Assembly: GCF_026151205.1 (NCBI RefSeq)
Contig: NC_087074.1
Coordinates: 19,833,240-19,897,239 of the forward strand
Length of the DNA stretch: 64,000 nt
Direction of reading: 5' to 3'
From: Bolinopsis microptera
Lineage: Eukaryota > Ctenophora > Tentaculata > Lobata > Bolinopsidae
Shown: positions 1 through 10,338 of the stretch, piece after piece
How the letters are laid out: every line of letters begins with the position of its first letter
Position numbering within the stretch: the stretch's first letter is position 1
Program-made: the position numbers and the translations under genes
The notes under the pieces: model-generated
The model's input: only the letters and a program-made list of their open reading frames with translations
Told to the model about the DNA's origin: nothing
Databases searched by the model: none

Positions 1-17
1 AGCCGTTTTTATTACGT

Positions 18-308
18 AAATGTGGCACTATGGCACTTGTGGCACTAACATGTGGCACTTGCGGCACTGGGCACTAACATGTGGCACTTGTGGCACTTTC
101 ATATGTAACATGTGGCACTTGTGGCACTAACATGTGGCACTTTCATATGTAACATGTGGCACTTGCGGCACTAACATGTGGCACTTGTGGCACTTTCATA
201 TGTAACATGCGGCACTTGCAGCACTCACATGTGGCACTTGCAGCACTTTCATATGTAACATGCGGCACTTGCAGCACTCACATGTGGCACTTGCAGCACT
301 ATTTTATG
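18..308. repeat. GGCACT minisatellite, left array
   Basis: Imperfect tandem units combine GTGGCACTTG(T/C)GGCACT with a CATATGTAACATG spacer and run to about 308. The same unit appears at 2428-2515 and, inverted, at 4190-4412. Confidence 0.85.
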
Positions 309-484
309 GAGGAGGTGTTCTAGCAAATGTGTGGGCGAAATTGCGATTATGTCGCTTTATGTCGCGCGAGGTTTATTTCTCAGAATTGTGGGTATGTCGC
401 TTTTATTCGGATCCATAAATAACGAAAAGTTACTTGCGTGCGCGTATTTTTATATAGATTATAGAGTTACATATTGTAAATCTG

Positions 485-780
485 TTGAGCCTGTAGTAGC
501 ATGGCGGCTAAGGCGGCTTATGTTATTGAGCTCATCCCGGTTCGAGCCTCGTCAGAGGTCATTTTTTGGCATTTATTTGTATCTTACTGGGCCGCGCTCA
601 GCCTGTCATTCCGCCAAATCTTTATTCGGTATGTTAATGAACATAATAGCCTGGGGTCCTCAGGTAATTTGTATCACGTTGCGACCCCCACGGTCGTTTC
701 ACTATGGTATCGTCCTGACGATACAGGGGGAGCCGCGCACTTCGTGCGCGGCGGGTCATACAACGTATGTGTATGACAAG
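485..780 (+). repeat. Dispersed repeat (family D) with tRNA-like head and GC hairpin
   Basis: The left part has a Pol III B-box-like GGTTCGAGCC at about 539. The right part has the hairpin CCGCGCACTTCGTGCGCGG (about 733-751). The right part matches the minus strand of about 21530-21650, including GTTTCACTATGGTA, CAGGGGGAGC and GTGCGCGGCGGGTCAT. A family A element has inserted between the two parts, at 584-666. It may be a tRNA-derived SINE, but the head is seen only in this copy. Confidence 0.45.
584..666 (+). mobile_element. Family A short element, copy 1
   Basis: 83 bp from TTACTGGGCCGCGCTCAGCC to CCTCAGGTA. It is flanked by a perfect 9 bp TSD, ATTTGTATC, at 575-583 and 667-675. The ends are imperfect inverted repeats (TTACTGGG against TTACCTGGG read from the other end). 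It lies inside family D. Confidence 0.85.
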
Positions 781-1556
781 CATTTATTGATTACTTTACT
801 ACAATTATCAATATCAGCAGAAAGTAAAATACAATTTTTAAGTAAAATACAATTTTTATTTTCCACAGAAGAATCAATACATATTGAATTATAAATATCC
901 GATAATTCCAATAATAATCATTAAAAGTTGCTTTGTCATTTGTAAAATCAAAAACGAAAATTCGCACGCTGAACGCGCGCGGCATCTTTTCTGCAGCTGC
1001 CTAACTTGTAGCCGCTAGCATCAAAGCCGCCGCGCGCGCCGAGTGCTGGGGTGCACCTTAGTAATACACTATCAAATAAATTATACTGTTTGGACTTCAG
1101 CTAGAGAAGACTTGCCTTCAAGAATTTGTCCGGAGAAGGCCTCGTTCAAACTGGAACATGTCAAATGGTAAACGGAGTTATCTGTTAATGGTTTTTTTGT
1201 TGTTTATGGTTAGAATTTAGAATGGAATCAATTTGATGAGGATCCAGAGTTAATTACCTGCTAGGATTAATGAGTCAGTTCTACAGTTGAAGAGGTCACT
1301 TTTTCAAACTTTTAATGGCGAAATTGGCTCGGAACTTCATTCCTAGATTCATCACTTTCAGTTAGTAACTACGGTGTACCATGAAACCAGTTATAAAACT
1401 GTATAGAAAGACCGATCCACCGGCAATAAATGAACCACATACTATATACCGACTCAATTTGAGTAAAAGTATAACCATTTTAAAAGGTTTGAGTCGAACA
1501 TTTTTTGTGTCTGCAAAAATATATACAAGGAATACAAGGAATAAAAGGAATATAAA

Positions 1557-2114
1557 TCACCCATTTTCCCAATTGTGCCAATCCTGGAGTTCGACTACGA
1601 GTTTTATAAAAGTGTACTTGAAGCAGTATATTATAGAATATAGAGTGTCAATCGCAATTTTGATTAGAATTTTCAATGCAAAGAAAGTGGCCAACGATGG
1701 TTCAGTTCGTTGTCTTTTTGAAGAGTTAGTTCTTGTAGTCGGTATCAAAATGTGGTGTGCTGAAAGCAGATTAGAAAACAATCCTTTGGTTGATCCACCA
1801 CTGGTCTTTAGAACTTTCGAACAGTGTTTACTTGGGTCCATGTCCCTTTTTGAACTGCTGCCAAGCAGCAAAACATTTTGAAGAAAAAGGAACTTCTGAA
1901 AAGAATTGTTTGGTGTTGTTGGTTTCAGTTTCACTATGAGTCACAGAAAGTGAAGAAGAATAATCTTGAGAGTGATCTTGAACCTCAAGAACTTCTACAT
2001 CGTCACTTACCTGAGGACCCCAGGCTTTAATGTTGGTAATAGAGATTAGGCGGAATGACAGGCTGAGCGCGGCCCAGTAACATCGTCACCTGAATTCGAA
2101 TTAGACTCGGACAT
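1557..2114 (-). pseudogene. hAT-like transposase remnant (BED zinc finger end)
   Basis: Read on the minus strand from an ATG at 2114, the sequence encodes an acidic, Ser-rich leader and then a BED-finger-like stretch: HCSKVLKTSGGSTKGLF followed by NLLSAH. The next part, PSLATFF, is typical of the region after the BED finger in hAT transposases. A family A element interrupts codon 11 or so (2007-2079), and at least one frameshift separates the AAWQQFKKG segment from the BED segment. The rest of the transposase is not recognisable. This is a dead transposase. The hAT call rests on the BED motif only. Confidence 0.55.
2007..2079 (-). mobile_element. Family A short element, copy 2
   Basis: 73 bp in reverse orientation, inserted in the reading frame of the hAT-like remnant. 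A perfect 10 bp TSD, ACATCGTCAC, flanks it at 1997-2006 and 2080-2089. Removing the element and one TSD restores an open frame across the site. Confidence 0.9.
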
Positions 2115-2764
2115 CTAGCTTTGTTGCAAAAAGTAATAAAGTCGGAATGATCAATTGACGTGTAAACGAAACCAACTCTCGCGCAGCAAAGCAACCACAC
2201 TCCACAGAATTTAAGACATGCAACTAGCTGTTAGATGCGCACATATTTTACAACACGTGCAACATCGACATCTTGATTGACTTCACTACTCCAGACAGTA
2301 TTGATTATCTATGTAAACCCGCGCACGCACCTACCTTTTTGCAATATTTAGGATCAAATTTGTGCGCATAACCATAGTTTTGAAAAGCGACATACCCACA
2401 CTTTGAGAAGAAAACATCTACTGATCTTATGTAACATGCGGCACTAACATGTGGCACTTTTGGCACTATCATTTGTAACATGCGGCACTTTTGGCACTAA
2501 AATGCGCACTTGCGAAACTAAATTATACCTTATCGGACCTTATTTGGACGGACATTACTTGAACGGACATAATTATGAACGGACATTAATATGAACGCTA
2601 GAAGGCAATCAAAACCATCAAAAATCCGAATTTTTTTCATCTTTTTTTACGTTTTTTTTATTTAAGCATATGATTTTTAAATCAATTTTTCATACAGTAA
2701 GCAAGAAAAGCAATCCTTAATCAGTTAACGTGTTAAAATATGTGTACATGATTATTGTCTAATA

Positions 2765-3830
2765 TCACATATCATCTTCATCAAATGGGTTTTTGTGCAT
2801 TAAAAATTCCATGCTTAAAGCATCAGTAATACCCGCTTTTTGGAAACCTTTTTTTATCAAACTACCTCGGTCCTTTCAGTGTAAACTTTTACTAGCCATT
2901 CGGCGTTAAGTGGTTTTATCTTAGATAACTTTAGGTTAACCTTAACATCACGTGGATCTTTCCCAGCACTTATCTGTTTCATTACCTCCCCTGAGTAATA
3001 TGAACTATAACAATGTCGGACAATAATCTTGGCAACACGATCTGGAAAAGGTGACAGACTTTGTTTACCTTGGAGCTTGGATAGCAACAACAGAGAGGGA
3101 CCTGCGGGTCAGAAAAGCTAAGGCTTGGGCAGCCTGCCACAAGCTAAAGAAGATGTGGAAGTCTGACCTTAGAAGAGGACTAAAGATCCGTCTATTTGTT
3201 GCTACTGTGGAGTCAATACTTCTTTATGGTTCTGAAACGTGGACGTTGACAGAACAATTGAAGAAACGCATTGATGGCTGCTACACTAGAATGCTAAGGA
3301 TGGCACTTAATGTGGATTGGAAGCAGCGAAAAACCAACAAAGAAGTCTATGGCAAGCTACCGAGAGCAACCATGAAGATCCAAGAGCGCAGGATGCGACT
3401 AGCAGGCCATATCCACCGGCACCCAGAACTAGTCGCAAACCGCTTGCTACTCTGGGAACCAACTCATGGGGTGCGGAGTAGGGGGAGACCAGCCATGACC
3501 TATGTTGATAGCCTATGAGCTGACACGGGTCTCAACGACACTGGAGAAATGGGCGGACTTATGGCGGATAGAGTTTTATGGAGACAGCGCATCAATACTC
3601 GGACGCTGAAGCCGCCTTAAGTCAGTCAAGTAAGTCAACACGATTTACCGTAATATTTAGAGGCTGAAATGTGAAACAAGTTTGTCATGTTGGTGGGGAC
3701 TAGCTCATGAACTATGTTGTTGAGTGCCATAATTTCGTTGACTTTTTCCGTCAAGTGACCCTTGAAAACATCATATACTAGAAAAGTTTTCTGTGCCTCC
3801 GGCAGACCAAAGAGAACCTCAGAACCTTTC
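2765..3830 (-). pseudogene. Pogo/DDE_1-type transposase remnant
   Basis: On the minus strand, before the LINE insertion, the sequence encodes LVYDVFKGHLTEKVNEI and VHELVPTNMTNLF, then in a shifted frame QPLNITVNRV. After the insertion come AKIIVRHCYSSYY, LKLSKIKPLNAEWLVKVY and, after another shift, IKKGFQKAGI. This order (FDVFRG-like Asp motif, VPxNxT, QPLD-like, KPLxAxWxV, NGFxxAGI) is that of the C-terminal half of pogo-superfamily DDE transposases. Two frameshifts and a 594 bp LINE insertion make it non-functional. The N-terminal DNA-binding part was not found. Confidence 0.65.
3042..3635 (+). mobile_element. 5'-truncated LINE (RTE-like C-terminal end)
   Basis: The open frame 3051-3518 encodes the end of a reverse transcriptase polyprotein: FVYLGAW, LYGSETWTL, RRMRLAGHIHRHPE and RSRGRPAMTYVD, the pattern of RTE-related LINE tails. 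It stops at 3518 and a tail ending GTCAAGTAAGT follows. The 9 bp TSD CAACACGAT at 3033-3041 and 3636-3644 fixes the insertion limits. The host is the pogo-like remnant. Confidence 0.8.
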
Positions 3831-4189
3831 CGTCGTTAACTTACGGTACAATAAAGTTCTCATAGTTGTCATATTCTAGACAAAAAGTTGGAATTGGAAA
3901 CATTTTTGAAAAAATTCAACGGACTTTAACTTGGACGGACATGATATATATAATAAGAACACTGATCAATTCAAGCTTAACAAGCCATATTATGATTGCA
4001 ATCATTAAACAAATTAATATCGTCTTTAGCGTTATTTATGATTGCTGAATCGCAGTATGAATTGGGCAGAATTAGATTTCACGATATTATTGTAAAAATC
4101 AATTTTATAACTTATAGTTGAAGTTGCAACCAGTTCAGTTGATGATTCTTGCAAAAAAAGCAGTATTGTACCTAACTATGCAGCATATT

Positions 4190-4412
4190 GGAGCCGTAAG
4201 TGCCACATGTGAGTGCCACTAGTGCCGCATGTTACATATGATAGTGCTGCAAGTGCCACAGGTGAGTGCCACTAGTGCCGCATGCTACATATGATAGTGC
4301 CGCAAGTTCCACATGTGAGTGCCACTAGTGCCACATGCTACATATGATAGTGCCGCAAGTGCCACATGTGAGTGCCACATGCTACATATGATAGTGCCAC
4401 AGTGCCACATTT
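4190..4412. repeat. GGCACT minisatellite, right inverted array
   Basis: Tandem AGTGCCAC(A/T) units with the spacer CATGTTACATATG are the reverse complement of the array at 18-308. They form the other arm of the 4.4 kb inverted structure. Confidence 0.85.
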
Positions 4413-4425
4413 ACGTTATAAGGTT

Positions 4426-4880
4426 GTCTGGAATGATCAGGGTAGCATGAAACATGAACAAAAGTAATTTCCAGAAAAACTTTGAGGGGGTGTAGCTTCC
4501 TACACCCCTGTATAGATGGCTATAGATAGCTACAGTAATGTGATCCAATAACAAGGCGCTTCACCCCTTGTAACACTAACTATACTTAAGTCGAAGATAA
4601 TATGATTATAGATGAAAAGAGAAGAGCACAATACCCACCAATAGTCATGAGGGTATAGCTCCTAGCAATGGTGACCACTCCAAAACCCAAACAACACATT
4701 CAACAGGAGATATAGAGGCGATCAGGATCTCAGGTATATTTGCCATTTTCATGAAGGGAACCTAGGGACACTTAAGCCACGGTTAAAAAATAATCCTGGT
4801 CAAGTTGGAGAAGTTTATGATTTTATGACAACAGGGCTAGGATTGTGGTCAGAGTCATGGTTAGCCCCGGCCGGGTTATG
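4426..4880. other. No gene recognised
   Basis: AT-rich sequence with no long open frame, no splice-consistent exon and no recognisable repeat. Confidence 0.5.
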
Positions 4881-4884
4881 GTTG

Positions 4885-6690
4885 GGGTTAAGTGTTTATT
4901 TAAAACCTTTTTTTTAGTCTTTGGGCGATCGAAATAATAATATGAGTTGGCTGATCCGGTCATCGACGTTTCAATATAACCCAACTTTCAGCGGTTTAAG
5001 ACCTCCTCACCCTCCATCAGACACTAATCAGTTGCACAGCTATTATACAAGAATTACGTTATTCACAATAGCTATGAAGATATCCACCCACAGTGTTAGA
5101 TCATTTTGCACAAGGCTTTCTTCCCCCGGTCCCAGTGAACCTCTAGGCTCTGACTCAGATTTGATTTGATTTAGACTTATGACATTAGTATTAGCATCAA
5201 ACAATTCTCCGTTTAATGTCTAAATATAATTTCTTGAGACAAATTATATTGAAATAAACAGGATGAATATTATTAGTAGAATAATTACTACATCGCTAGT
5301 CCTGCTACATCGCTAGACGCAAAAGCTTCAAACTGTGAAGATCAAATAGAAATTTATCTGAAAATATTGCCAAAGTAGATGTTTTGTGCGTACCAGGATA
5401 TCAGCATCTTTGTACTACATACACTAGTCATTGTCACATTTTTTTTAAATGTTTAAAAATTTGATCGCTGGTATGAACTTAAAGTAGATTGGCGAAAAAC
5501 ATCTGTTAGTGCTTGTAAGCATAAAGTAAGCATTAAGTATTGGATATGGAACAAAGTCAAAGAGAGCTTGAAAGCTCTGGTGGCGTCATAGTCACGTGAC
5601 CTCAGGCTCATAATCACGTGACCTCAGACCCAATCAATTGGGTTCTGGCCTGGTCAGCCCCCTGTCACCCGATCTTGAGGTGACGTACGACACCTTGCTA
5701 ACCCAATACATGTCTGGAAGGCTGCTAATTTTCACATGCCAAACTCACGAGGTTCTTAAAGAGTTGTGCGAGATGACGATCCATGGTTGGGGGATAAGTG
5801 TTTATTTAAAACCTTTTTTTTAGTCTTTGGGCGATCGAAATAATAATATGAGTTTGCTGATCCAGTCATCGACGTTTCAATATAACCCAACTTTCAGCCG
5901 TTTAAGACCCCCTCACCCTCCATCAGACACTAATCAGTTGCACAGCTATTATACAAGAATTACGTTATTCACAATAGCTATGAAGATATCCACCCACAGT
6001 GTTAGATCATTTTGCACAAGGCTTTCTTCCCCCGGTCCCAGTGAACCTCTAGGCTCTGACTCAGATTTGATTTGATTTAGACTTATGACATTAGTATTAG
6101 CATCAAACAATTCTCCGTTTAATGTCTAAATATAATTTCTTGAGACAAATTATATTGAAATAAACAGGATGAATATTATTAGTAGAATAATTACTACATC
6201 GCTAGTCCTGATACATCGCTAGACGCAAAAGCTTCAAACTGTGAAGATCAAATAGAAATTTATCTGAAAATATTGCCAAAGTAGATGTTTTGTGCGTACC
6301 AGGATATCAGCATCTTTGTACTACATACACTAGTCATTGTCACATTTTTTTTAAATGTTTAAAAATTTGATCGCTGGTATGAACTTAAAGTAGATTGGCG
6401 AAAAACATCTGTTAGTGCTTGTAAGCATAAAGTAAGCATTAAGTATTGGATATGGAACAAAGTCAAAGAGAGCTTGAAAGCTCTGGTGGCGTCATAGTCA
6501 CGTGACCTCAGGCTCATAATCACGTGACCTCAGACCCAATCAATTGGGTTCTGGCCTGGTCAGCCCCCTGTCACCCGATTTTGAGGTGACGTACGACACC
6601 TTGCTAACCCAATACATGTCTGGAAGGCTGCTAATTTTCACATGCCAAACTCACAAGGTTCTTAAAGAGTTGTGCGAGATGACGATCCAA
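4885..6690. repeat. Tandem duplication, two 906 bp units
   Basis: The sequence from about 4890 is repeated almost base for base 906 bp later (compare GGGCGATCGAAATAATAAT at 4923 and 5829). Each unit contains an 82-codon open frame and a paired CACGTGACCTCAG motif. Differences are scattered single bases, so the duplication is fairly recent. The 82-codon frames look like by-products of the repeat: they have no recognisable domain or splice context. Confidence 0.9.
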
Positions 6691-6775
6691 TATCCATAGA
6701 GGCCGCAGAATTATGAGGACTACCAGATCCTCGTGGAACTTAAGCGATCCATGATATCATGACAGGCCCTATAGT
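6530..6775. repeat. Left arm of a large inverted repeat
   Basis: The end of the second 906 bp unit and its unique extension (GGCCGCAGAATTATGAGGAC and onwards) recur as reverse complement at 8568-8870. The two arms enclose about 1.8 kb that holds the (GA)n tract, a LINE fragment and the heptamer array. Confidence 0.8.
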
Positions 6776-7141
6776 AGAAGATACATTTTAGGAAAGGAAA
6801 TTCTATTGCAATTATCGACTTAAAAAATGTTGGTGAATTTATATCTGGAAGATAACCAAGTAAAACAAGTAAAAAAGGATATGGTAACATAGTGTATTCA
6901 ATGTGAACAACAACATGAATAAATTATCATAGCGAAAGTCCGTTTACCCTAAGTAAGGCGGCGGCGGTTGTATGGAAGGCGATTAATAGGGACTACTGGT
7001 TAGGACAGAACTTTGACCTATAGAGCTAAATATAATGAACTAATCTTAACATCATCATATTGGTACGGTTGAAGGGATGAAAATAATACGGTCAAGAATT
7101 TTACTAAGAACTACAAACCTAATGGAACTGGTAAGCATGCG

Positions 7142-7284
<143 letters not shown>

Positions 7285-7905
7285 AAGCGGAGCACAACCC
7301 CGGGCCGATGACTGGAAAAAGGCCCCGAGTAGATGGTGCGCTCGCCTTTTGTAGTGAGTCTTTACAGCGGTAGTTCCGTGGAGATGGCAGTGTTCTTCGC
7401 ACTTGCATCATTGCAAATAAAAAATAGCAGTTACATTAAAATACTGGCAGTTACATTAAAATACTGGTTTACAATACCGGTTATCAAATTACATTATAGA
7501 TAATTGTAAAGAACTTATTCATTTTAATCAAATCCAAAATCTTAACACAAACGCAACAAATTTTACCGGAGACTTCATGCTTCTGATAAATCTAATTTAG
7601 TGCGCGAGAATTCTGGGTCTGCTGAATTTATTTGCGAATAATTTACTGTTATCAATAAAAATTCTATTCGCACGCCAGTCGGTCTCGTGCACAGATATTT
7701 TAAATTTAACTTTGATCTGGCAGCTATAAGAATATAATTGTTACTTCCAATTAACTTCTAAATGCTACACGTGTGCTTAACACCAACCACTAGGTCCCAT
7801 GAGATCCGGGGTCTCACGGTGATCTGCAGATCACGTCACCTAATCAGTGACGAATAATATACAGAATTGGATTGATAAGTAGGTGAGTTGATCAGCTGTC
7901 AGTAC

Positions 7906-8232
7906 TTACTTACTTGAAAAGGTCTCCTCCTAGTCGTTGGAGTGGCCTGCACCACATAGTAACTCCTTTCTCCGGTGTATTAGACCTCTCCAGTGAACCC
8001 TGTCTGTAGCTTGTTGTTCTGCATCTTCTATCGTGATGTTATACTTATCGACACCTGTGAAGATTGCTGCATCCTCCCGGACACATGACAACCAGTTTTT
8101 CCGAGGTCTACCTCTTGACCTTTTACTATGCTTTGGGATCCAGTGCAGAAGATAGTTGGGTATTCTTTCTTCTGGCATCCTCACCACATGGCCAAACCAT
8201 CGGAGTCTAGCTGCTCGTACGAAAGTATCAAC
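7906..8232 (-). mobile_element. 5'-truncated LINE tail with 15 bp target-site duplication
   Basis: The minus strand encodes LRWFGHVVRMPEERIPNY, then KRSRGRPRKNWL, the C-terminal signature of RTE-like LINE proteins. The 15 bp direct repeat ATCAGCTGTCAGTAC at 7891-7905 and 8233-8247 is a textbook TSD. The 3' end reads TCAAGTAAGTAA, like the tail of the LINE at 3042-3635, so both are probably the same family. Only about 327 bp inserted. Confidence 0.85.
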
Positions 8233-8358
8233 ATCAGCTGTCAGTACACAACCATAATGTTGCGAGATAATAAATAACATGACTATCTAACATCCCTGAA
8301 TAAGAAGGAAAGAAAAGGAAGTTGCAATGAGAGTAAATACCTGATACAGCCATATGAA

Positions 8359-8535
8359 ATCTGAAATCTGAAATCTGAAATCTGAAATCTGAAATCTGAA
8401 ATCTAAAATCTAAAATCTGAAATCTGAAATCTGAAATCTGAAATCTGAAATCTGAAATCTGAAATCTGAAATCTGAAATCTGAAATCTGAAATCTGAAAT
8501 CTGAAATCTGAAATCTGAAATCTGAAATCTGAAAT
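8359..8535. repeat. (TGAAATC)n heptamer array
   Basis: About 25 copies of a 7 bp unit, with a few TAAAATC variants near 8401-8415. Confidence 0.97.
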
Positions 8536-8567
8536 CAGCAGCTGCCCGTAGTACTTGTATTATAGTA

Positions 8568-8870
8568 TGGCCTGTCGTGATATCATGGATCGCTTAAGTT
8601 CCACGAGTCTGGTAGTCCTCATAATTCTGCGGCCTCTATGTATCGTCATCTTGCACAACTCCTTAAGAATCTTAAGTGCTGGGCATGTTAAAATTTGCAG
8701 CTATCCAGACATTTATAAAATTAACGAGGTGTCGTACGTCACCTCAATTAAGATCAGGCAACAGGGAGCTGACCAGGACAGAACCCAATTGATCGGGTCG
8801 AAGGTCACGTGATTATGCGCCTGAGGTCACGTGACTGTAACGTCACCAGAGCTTCATGTTCTCCGTTTCC
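8568..8870. repeat. Right arm of the inverted repeat
   Basis: Reverse complement of about 5560-5810 and 6530-6775, more diverged than the two tandem copies are from each other. It includes the CACGTGA motifs. Confidence 0.75.
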
Positions 8871-9269
8871 CGCTCATTGGACCAGGTGATCTCGCATGCT
8901 TTTTATCTAAATCTGAGAATGTGAATGTAAGTGTAATTCTAATTACCTCCCATAGAAAGCCAGATTCATTTTCTGAGAGAAAGCTACAAATTTACCAAAA
9001 TATAATCGACCTTGTTACAAACTCATTTTGATGACCGTTCCTGAACTAAAAGTAAAATAAATATTTCAGAATATTCTACTTCTAGAAGGTTATGGATTAT
9101 TCTAATTCTACAAGTACAGGGTAGCCAAGCCTGCAGCCTTACAATTATAATGAATAATTCGTCGCAACTTTATTTTTAGCTAAAAATTCCAAGATTTATC
9201 GAATTTGCATTTTTATTGTTGCATATATGTTCATTTTCCACTCTATTGCAAGTTAATTATTATTATTAT

Positions 9270-9437
9270 TTGGACCGGACCCCTTGCACAAACTAATAAT
9301 TGAGGATAAGACCGAGTTTGTTTGTCTATTTCTTGCTTCTCCAATCAAATTAGATGCGGTGCTTTATTGAAATAATGATCCCTGGAGGTCCAGTATAAAT
9401 GTCTTGGGTCGCAGACTGACATTAACCATAAAATTGT
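9270..9437. repeat. Dispersed repeat, copy 1
   Basis: The stretch from TTGCACAAACTAATAATTGA to TGACATTAACCATAAAAT recurs in direct orientation at about 16652-16807. There is no coding potential. Confidence 0.85.
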
Positions 9438-9529
9438 CTTCGAAAATTTCATCTTATAGATCATTTGGCTTGAAAATATGATCTTACGCGACATAAACAG
9501 GATTTTCTGCAGCTCAGCCTCCTATATTT

Positions 9530-10056
9530 ACATTGTTTAATTTACGTTGTTTTATTTACGTTTTTTATTTACGTTGTTTTATTTACAATTTACGTTGTTT
9601 TATTTACGTTGTTTTACTTACGTTGTTTTATTTACGTTGTTTTATTTACGTTGTTAAACAACGTAAATAAAACAACTTGTTTTATTTACGTTGTTTTATT
9701 GACGTTGTTTTATTTACGTTGTTTTATTTACGTTGTTTTATTTACGTTGTTTTATTTACGTTGTTTTATTTACGTTGTTTTATTTATGTTGTTTTATTTA
9801 CGTTGTTTTATTTACGTTGTTTTATATACGTTGTTTTATTTACGTTGTTTTATTTACGTTGTTTTATTTACGTTGTTTTATTTACGCTGTTTTATTTACA
9901 TTGTTTTATTTACGTTGTTTTATATACGTTGCTTTATTTACGTTGTTTTATTTACGTTGTTTTATTTACGTTGTTTTATTTATGTTATTTTATTTACGTT
10001 GTTTTATCTACGTTGTTTTATTTACGTTGTTTTATTTACGTTGTTTTATTTACGTC
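9530..10056. repeat. 14 bp tandem array, TTTTATTTACGTTG
   Basis: About 36 copies of a 14 bp unit with point variants. A small piece near 9652-9677 is in the opposite orientation (AACAACGTAAATAAAACAAC). Because 14 is not a multiple of 3, all three forward frames stay open for long distances and yield meaningless FYLRCFIYVVL-type peptides. Confidence 0.97.
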
Positions 10057-10338
10057 TGCTAAAGCACATTCAATTTAATACATGTAAAAAATTACTTAAC
10101 TTGCTTGATTCTGCACTAGTTTGACGATCTTAGACCCGAAATTGAACGGGAGAATCGACTTAAAATATACTAAAATTTCCAGAAATATGTTAAGATTTCC
10201 CTGATATAAATGATTAAACATAACTTTTTATTATTCTTATACTAGTGTATAAAATAATAAGTACATTATAAATGATAAATAACGATAACATATTAGTTGT
10301 TTCATTTTTATCAAGTTGTAAGTGAGTGGTAAAACGTC

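Larger units (their letters stand above)
1..4425. mobile_element. Composite 4.4 kb unit bounded by inverted minisatellite arrays
   Basis: Both ends carry the same motif in opposite orientation: ACGTAAATGTGGCACT near position 15 and its reverse complement ending near 4415. Inside each end is an array of GGCACTTG(T/C)GGCACT units (about 18-308 and, inverted, about 4190-4412), and a short array lies at 2428-2515. Between them are remnants of hAT-like and pogo-like transposases, both on the minus strand, and a LINE insertion. This looks like a DNA transposon with long repetitive inverted ends. No TSD can be checked because the left end sits at the window edge. It could also be two unrelated arrays that happen to be inverted. 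Confidence 0.4.

Noticed and set aside
331-894. 187-codon open frame
   Set aside because: It runs through family D and the family A insertion; no motif, and its sequence is explained by the repeats.
9609-10124. Three overlapping hydrophobic FYLRCFIYVVL-type frames resembling a membrane protein
   Set aside because: All three frames of a 14 bp tandem array are open; there is no unique sequence, signal peptide or splice context.
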